Source of the DNA: Sphingomonas oleivorans
Lineage (GTDB): Bacteria; Pseudomonadota; Alphaproteobacteria; Sphingomonadales; Sphingomonadaceae
Direction: 5' to 3'
Length of the DNA stretch: 64,000 bases
Assembly: GCF_003050615.1 (NCBI RefSeq)
Contig: NZ_NWBU01000009.1
Span: 124,001 to 188,000, forward strand
Below the pieces are notes generated by a model. It saw nothing but the letters and a program-made list of their open reading frames with translations, was not told the origin of the DNA and made no database searches. A program made the translations under genes and the position numbers. Shown in pieces: positions 60,199 to 64,000 of the stretch; the stretch's first letter is position 1, and the number at the start of each line of letters is the position of its first letter.

Positions 60199-61758
60199 GT
60201 GCGTTACGCCTATGCCATCACCGCGGCTCTGCTCGCTGGTGGTGCGACTGCCACAATGACGCTCCAGCAGCCCGTCGCGGCGCAGATCGCGCAGAATGCG
60301 CCGGGGGCGATCAATGCCGCCCCGCCGCGCGTCGGCGCGCCGATGAGCTTCGCGGACCTCGCCGCCCGTCTCCAGCCTGCCGTCGTCAACATCTCGACCA
60401 CGCAGCGTGTCGAGGTGCAGCAGCAAAATCCCTTCGCGGGCACGCCCCTCGATGATTTCTTCCGCCGTTTCGGCGGCGGTGGCGGCTCCTCGCCGGACGG
60501 CCGGCCGATCACGCGTGAGGCCCAGTCGCTTGGCTCGGGCTTCATCATTTCGCCCGATGGCTATATCGTCACCAACAATCATGTGATCTCGGGCGGTCCC
60601 ACCTCGGCGGGCAATGCCACCGTCTCCTCGATCAAGGTGACGCTGCCGGATCGCAAGGAATATACGGCGCGCGTGATCGGCAAGGATGCGCAGTCGGATC
60701 TGGCGGTGCTGAAGATCGAGGCGCGCGACCTGCCCTTCGTCCAGTTCGGCGATTCCACGCGCACCCGCGTCGGCGACTGGGTGGTGGCGATCGGAAACCC
60801 CTTCGCGCTCGGCGGCACGGTCACGGCGGGCATCGTCTCGGCGATCCACCGCTCGATCAACCAGGGCGGCGCCTATGATCGCTACATCCAGACGGATGCA
60901 GCGATCAACCAGGGCAATTCGGGCGGCCCGATGTTCGATCTGAACGGCAATGTCGTCGGCATCAACACCGCCATCTTCTCGCCCACCGGCGGCAATGTCG
61001 GCATCGGCTTCGCCATTCCGGCGGAAGAGGCCAAGCCCGTCATCGACGCGCTGATGAAGGGCGGCCGCGTGCGCCGCGGCTATCTGGGCGTCGGCATCCA
61101 GCCGATGACGGAGGACATCGCCGCTTCGCTGGGCCTGCCCAAGGATCGGGGCGAGATCGTCAGCCGCGTCGAGCCGGGTCAGCCCGCCGCGCGTGCCGGC
61201 ATCCGCCAGGGCGATGTGATCGTGAAGGTCAATGATCGCGATGTCTCGCCGGACAATACGCTCTCCTACATCGTCGCCAATGCGCCGATCGGCTCGCGCG
61301 TGCCGGTCGAGCTGATCCGCGATGGCAAGCGCCAGACGGTGACGGTCATCGTCGCCGAACGTCCGCCCGAGGAGCAGCTCGCGGCGACGGCCGAGGAGGA
61401 GTTTGGCGAAGGGCCGTCGTCCGGCCAGGGCAGCGAAGCCGCGCCGCAATCGGCCCGGGCCGCGATCGGCCTGTCGCTCCAGACGGTCACGCCGGAGATT
61501 GCGCGCCAGCTTCGCCTGCCGCCCAATACCCGCGGTGTCGCCATCGCGGCGGTCGATCCGTCGAGCGATGCAGCCGCCAAGGGCCTCCAGCCGCGCGACG
61601 TGATCATCGCCATTGCCCAGCGTCCCGTCGCGACCACGCAGGAAGCCGCCGCCGCGATCGACGCCGCGCGCCGTGCCGGGCAGAAGACGGTGCTCCTGCT
61701 CGTCCAGCGGGGCAATTCGCCGGCGCTCTATGTCGGGGTTGACCTGCGCCAGAATTGA
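60199..61758 (+). CDS. degP: DegP/HtrA-type periplasmic serine protease (Do family)
   Basis: A 519-residue envelope quality-control protease. The GTG start at 60199 is chosen because it lies nine bases after aggagg and begins a clean signal peptide (RYAYAITAALLAGGATATM); an ATG at 60178 is inside the ribosome binding site region. The triad is His in IVTNNHVISGG, Asp in DAQSDLAVLKIE and Ser in NQGNSGGPMFD. Two PDZ domains follow (GVGIQPMTEDIAASLGL, then IGLSLQTVTPEIARQLRLP). It follows hflC by 111 bases with its own likely promoter. Confidence 0.95.
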   Translation: MRYAYAITAALLAGGATATMTLQQPVAAQIAQNAPGAINAAPPRVGAPMSFADLAARLQPAVVNISTTQRVEVQQQNPFAGTPLDDFFRRFGGGGGSSPDGRPITREAQSLGSGFIISPDGYIVTNNHVISGGPTSAGNATVSSIKVTLPDRKEYTARVIGKDAQSDLAVLKIEARDLPFVQFGDSTRTRVGDWVVAIGNPFALGGTVTAGIVSAIHRSINQGGAYDRYIQTDAAINQGNSGGPMFDLNGNVVGINTAIFSPTGGNVGIGFAIPAEEAKPVIDALMKGGRVRRGYLGVGIQPMTEDIAASLGLPKDRGEIVSRVEPGQPAARAGIRQGDVIVKVNDRDVSPDNTLSYIVANAPIGSRVPVELIRDGKRQTVTVIVAERPPEEQLAATAEEEFGEGPSSGQGSEAAPQSARAAIGLSLQTVTPEIARQLRLPPNTRGVAIAAVDPSSDAAAKGLQPRDVIIAIAQRPVATTQEAAAAIDAARRAGQKTVLLLVQRGNSPALYVGVDLRQN

Positions 61759-61768
61759 TGGCGACCTT

Positions 61769-61799
61769 GCGACCCTCCCGCCGGTGACGGGAGGGTCGC
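61769..61799 (+). terminator. Terminator-like hairpin after degP
   Basis: A 12-base perfect stem (gcgaccctcccg with cgggagggtcgc) and seven-base loop, 10 bases past the stop. No T-run follows, so termination may need Rho, or the hairpin may stabilise the 3' end. Confidence 0.5.
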
Positions 61800-61880
61800 G
61801 AGCGACGTGGGCGACGCCGGTCCGCCATCTACGGGACGGACGATCGATTTCCGGGACAGGGCGTCTGTAGAATAAAGGGG

Positions 61881-63521
61881 ATGGGCATGACCGACGCGCC
61901 GGGCATCTTCATCGGCGCCGGATCGACGGGCAGCCGCCAGATCCTCAACATGCGCCGTGCCAATCGCCATGGGTTGATCGCGGGTGCGACCGGCACGGGC
62001 AAGACGGTCACGCTCCAGGGCATTGCCGAAGGCTTTTCGCGCGCGGGCGTGCCCGTCTTCGTCGCGGATGTGAAAGGCGATCTCGCCGGCCTCGCCATGG
62101 CCGGATCGCCCACCGCCTCGATCCATGCCACGCTTGCCGCGCGCGCTGCCGAGATTGGCGATACGGGCTGGTCCTATGCCGACAATCCGGTCGTCTTCTG
62201 GGATCTGTTCGGCGAGCAAGGCCATCCGATCCGCACCACCATCAGCGAGATGGGGCCGCTGCTGCTCGGCCGGCTGATGGGGTTGAACGAGGTGCAGGAA
62301 GGCGTGCTCTCGATCGCCTTCCGCGCGGCAGATGAGCAGGGAATGCTGCTCCTCGATCTGGCCGATCTTCAGGCGATGCTTGCCTGGACGGCCGAAAATG
62401 CCGCCGATCTTTCCGCCCGCTACGGCAATGTCACCCGCGCCAGCGTCGGCGCGATCCAGCGCCAGCTGCTCCAGCTCGAAGGACAGGGCGGGGACCGCTT
62501 CTTCGGCGAGCCCGCGCTCGACATCCATGATTTTCTGGGCCTCGACGAACAGGGGCGGGGACGCATCAACATCCTCGCCGCCGACCGGCTGATGGCCGCG
62601 CCGAAGCTTTACGCCACCTTCCTCCTCTGGCTGCTGTCCGAACTGTTCGAGACGCTTCCCGAGGTCGGAGATCCGGACAAGCCCAAGCTCGTCTTCTTCT
62701 TCGACGAGGCGCATCTGCTGTTCGACGACGCGCCCAAGGCGCTCAACGACAAGATCGAGCAAGTGGTGCGCCTGATCCGTTCCAAGGGCGTCGGCGTCTA
62801 TTTCATCACCCAGAATCCGATCGACGTGCCGGAGGATGTGGCGGGACAGCTCGGCAACCGCATCCAGCATGCGCTGCGCGCCTTCACGCCGCGCGACCAG
62901 AAGGCGATCCGCGCCGCGGCGGAGACGTTCCGCGCGAGCCCCGGCCTCGACGTCGCCACCGCGATCACCGAGCTCAGGGTGGGCGAGGCGCTCGTTTCGC
63001 TGCTCCAGCCCGATGGCGCGCCCTCGCCGGTCGAGCGCACGCTGATCCGCGCGCCTTCCTCGCGCGTCGGGCCGTTGACGGAGAAGGAGCGTGCGATGCT
63101 GCGTTCGCTCTCGCCGCTCGAGGGCAAATATGATGCGCTCGTCAATCGCGAGTCGGCGCAGGAAATGCTCGCGGCCAAGGCGGGCGATGCGAAGGCCGCC
63201 GCCGAGCAGGCGCGTCTCGAGGCGGAAGCGGCCAAGGCACAGGCGGAGGAGGCCAAGGCCGCCGCGCGCCAGGCCCAGCTCGATGCGCGCCAGCGTGCGG
63301 CTGCCGAGCGCGAGGCCGCGCGTGCCGCTGCCGCCCAGGCTCGCGCCGAGGAGCGTGCCCGCGCCGCCGCCGCGCGCGAGGCGGCCAAGCCCAGCATGAC
63401 GGAGAAGATGATCCACTCCGCCGCGCGCTCGGCTGCCTCCTCGATCGGGCGCCAGATTGCCGGCCGGGTCGGCAGCGAGCTGCTGCGCGGGCTGCTCGGC
63501 GGGCTTTTCAAGGCGCGCTGA
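61881..63521 (+). CDS. DUF853/HerA-like ATPase with helical C-terminal tail
   Basis: A 546-residue P-loop ATPase related to HerA and FtsK-type motors. Walker A is [20 protein letters not shown], Walker B is [16 protein letters not shown], and [17 protein letters not shown] and [19 protein letters not shown] are conserved in DUF853. From about residue 430 to 505 an Ala/Arg/Glu-rich coiled-coil-like region follows, then a hydrophobic Gly/Leu end ([13 protein letters not shown]). The function is unknown; the family has been linked to DNA processing. ATGs at 61881 and 61887 are both possible. Confidence 0.9.
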   Translation: MGMTDAPGIFIGAGSTGSRQILNMRRANRHGLIAGATGTGKTVTLQGIAEGFSRAGVPVFVADVKGDLAGLAMAGSPTASIHATLAARAAEIGDTGWSYADNPVVFWDLFGEQGHPIRTTISEMGPLLLGRLMGLNEVQEGVLSIAFRAADEQGMLLLDLADLQAMLAWTAENAADLSARYGNVTRASVGAIQRQLLQLEGQGGDRFFGEPALDIHDFLGLDEQGRGRINILAADRLMAAPKLYATFLLWLLSELFETLPEVGDPDKPKLVFFFDEAHLLFDDAPKALNDKIEQVVRLIRSKGVGVYFITQNPIDVPEDVAGQLGNRIQHALRAFTPRDQKAIRAAAETFRASPGLDVATAITELRVGEALVSLLQPDGAPSPVERTLIRAPSSRVGPLTEKERAMLRSLSPLEGKYDALVNRESAQEMLAAKAGDAKAAAEQARLEAEAAKAQAEEAKAAARQAQLDARQRAAAEREAARAAAAQARAEERARAAAAREAAKPSMTEKMIHSAARSAASSIGRQIAGRVGSELLRGLLGGLFKAR

Positions 63522-63571
63522 GCGCGATCCTCCCGCTTTGCGCCGTTACGGCGGCGCGCTAGAAGGCGCGC

Positions 63572-64000
63572 ATGACCATCACCGCAGAACCCGCCACGAT
63601 CGCCTCCGTCTCGCTCGCCGGGGAGGCGCGTGACCCGGAAGGTTTCGCTCATGCGCTCGGCACCTCTTTCGAGCGGTTCGGCTTCGCCGTTGTTTCCGAC
63701 CATGGCATCGATTCCGCGCTGATCGCCCGCGCCGATGCCGCCGCGCGGGCCTTCTTCGCGCTGCCGGACGAGGTGAAGCGGCGCTATCATGTGCCCGGCA
63801 CCGGCGGTGCGCGCGGCTACACGCCTTTCGGGATCGAGACCGCCAAGGATGCGACCCATGTCGATCTGAAGGAATTTTGGCATGTCGGCCGCGAGCTGCC
63901 CGAAGGGCATCGCTTCGCCCAATATATGCAGCCCAATCTCTGGCCAGACGAGAGTGCCGATTTCCGCGAGACGCAGCTCGCTCTGTTCGCGGCGTTCGAG
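63572..64000 (+). CDS. Isopenicillin N synthase family oxygenase, N-terminal part (cut by window end)
   Basis: 143 codons are visible. They encode the N-terminal domain of a 2-oxoglutarate/Fe(II)-type oxygenase: FERFGFAVVSDHGID, AAARAFFALPDEVKRRYHV, GARGYTPFGIETAKDA and DLKEFWHVGREL. This matches the DIOX_N region. The iron-binding His-Asp-His motif and the Arg for 2-oxoglutarate lie beyond the window, so activity cannot be judged. Start at ATG 63572, 50 bases after the ATPase gene. Confidence 0.85.
   Translation, partial: MTITAEPATIASVSLAGEARDPEGFAHALGTSFERFGFAVVSDHGIDSALIARADAAARAFFALPDEVKRRYHVPGTGGARGYTPFGIETAKDATHVDLKEFWHVGRELPEGHRFAQYMQPNLWPDESADFRETQLALFAAFE

Overview
The window is ordinary, gene-dense, GC-rich alphaproteobacterial chromosome. 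It most likely comes from a Sphingomonadales (Sphingomonas-like) species. The evidence is a class I lysyl-tRNA synthetase, the plsX-fabH-ihfA-merR order, a coxB-ctaD-ctaB-coxF-ctaG-ctaE-DUF983-surf1 cluster, HslV with an alphaproteobacterial N-terminal propeptide, a TonB receptor, several RcnB-type periplasmic proteins and many translationally coupled (ATGA) gene pairs. I see no prophage, insertion sequence, CRISPR array, integrase, toxin-antitoxin pair or defence island. Both ends cut a gene: plsX on the left and a 2-oxoglutarate/Fe(II) oxygenase on the right.

Layout. 1-2.4 kb: lipid synthesis (plsX, fabH), then ihfA and a MerR regulator. 2.5-6.3 kb (minus): a membrane protein, a DinG-type helicase and a SixA-like phosphatase, all overlapping. 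6.3-11.8 kb: lysS, a TPR-like secreted protein, two RcnB-like proteins, an orphan 2Fe-2S subunit, rpsU and an FKBP isomerase. 11.9-15.7 kb (minus): the pyrE-pdxJ-acpS-lepB-AI-2E-transporter operon. 15.8-25.6 kb (plus): the cytochrome c oxidase and assembly genes run on into thrC, an M16 protease and a methyltransferase. 25.6-27.3 kb (minus): a zincin-like protease coupled to ccmA and ccmB. 27.3-29.9 kb: a pterin dehydratase coupled to an osmoprotectant-type ABC transporter. 29.9-34.6 kb (minus): a ZnuD-like receptor, a 58-aa protein and oligopeptidase B. 34.7-42.6 kb: an Xaa-Pro peptidase, glutathione peroxidase, tRNA-Thr, a YedK-type protein, threonine aldolase, a YeeZ-like epimerase (minus strand) and pepN.

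42.7-46.2 kb (minus): an Mla-type lipid transport operon. 46.3-54.5 kb: a HAD phosphatase, a Cys/Met-metabolism PLP enzyme behind a structured leader, DUF3297, UPF0114, dihydroorotase, YgfZ, an M20 peptidase and a DEAD-box helicase. 54.5-58.1 kb (minus): hslVU behind a sigma32-like promoter, a CoA-binding protein and an Mrp/ApbC ATPase. 58.1-64 kb (plus): hflK-hflC-degP, then a HerA-like ATPase and the cut oxygenase. Envelope and protein quality control is the main theme of the right third.

The most useful second-look items are regulatory. A TTCA-N7-TTCA direct repeat lies 65-90 bases upstream of both degP and the second RcnB gene. There is a sigma32-like promoter for hslVU, a nested hairpin leader ending five bases before the PLP-enzyme start, a perfect palindrome upstream of rpsU, and a possibly leaderless hflK. 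Small genes easily missed are coxF (41 aa), a 58-aa protein and a 47-aa protein. No convincing undescribed multi-gene system was found. All calls come from reading the sequence and from remembered family features; no database search was run.
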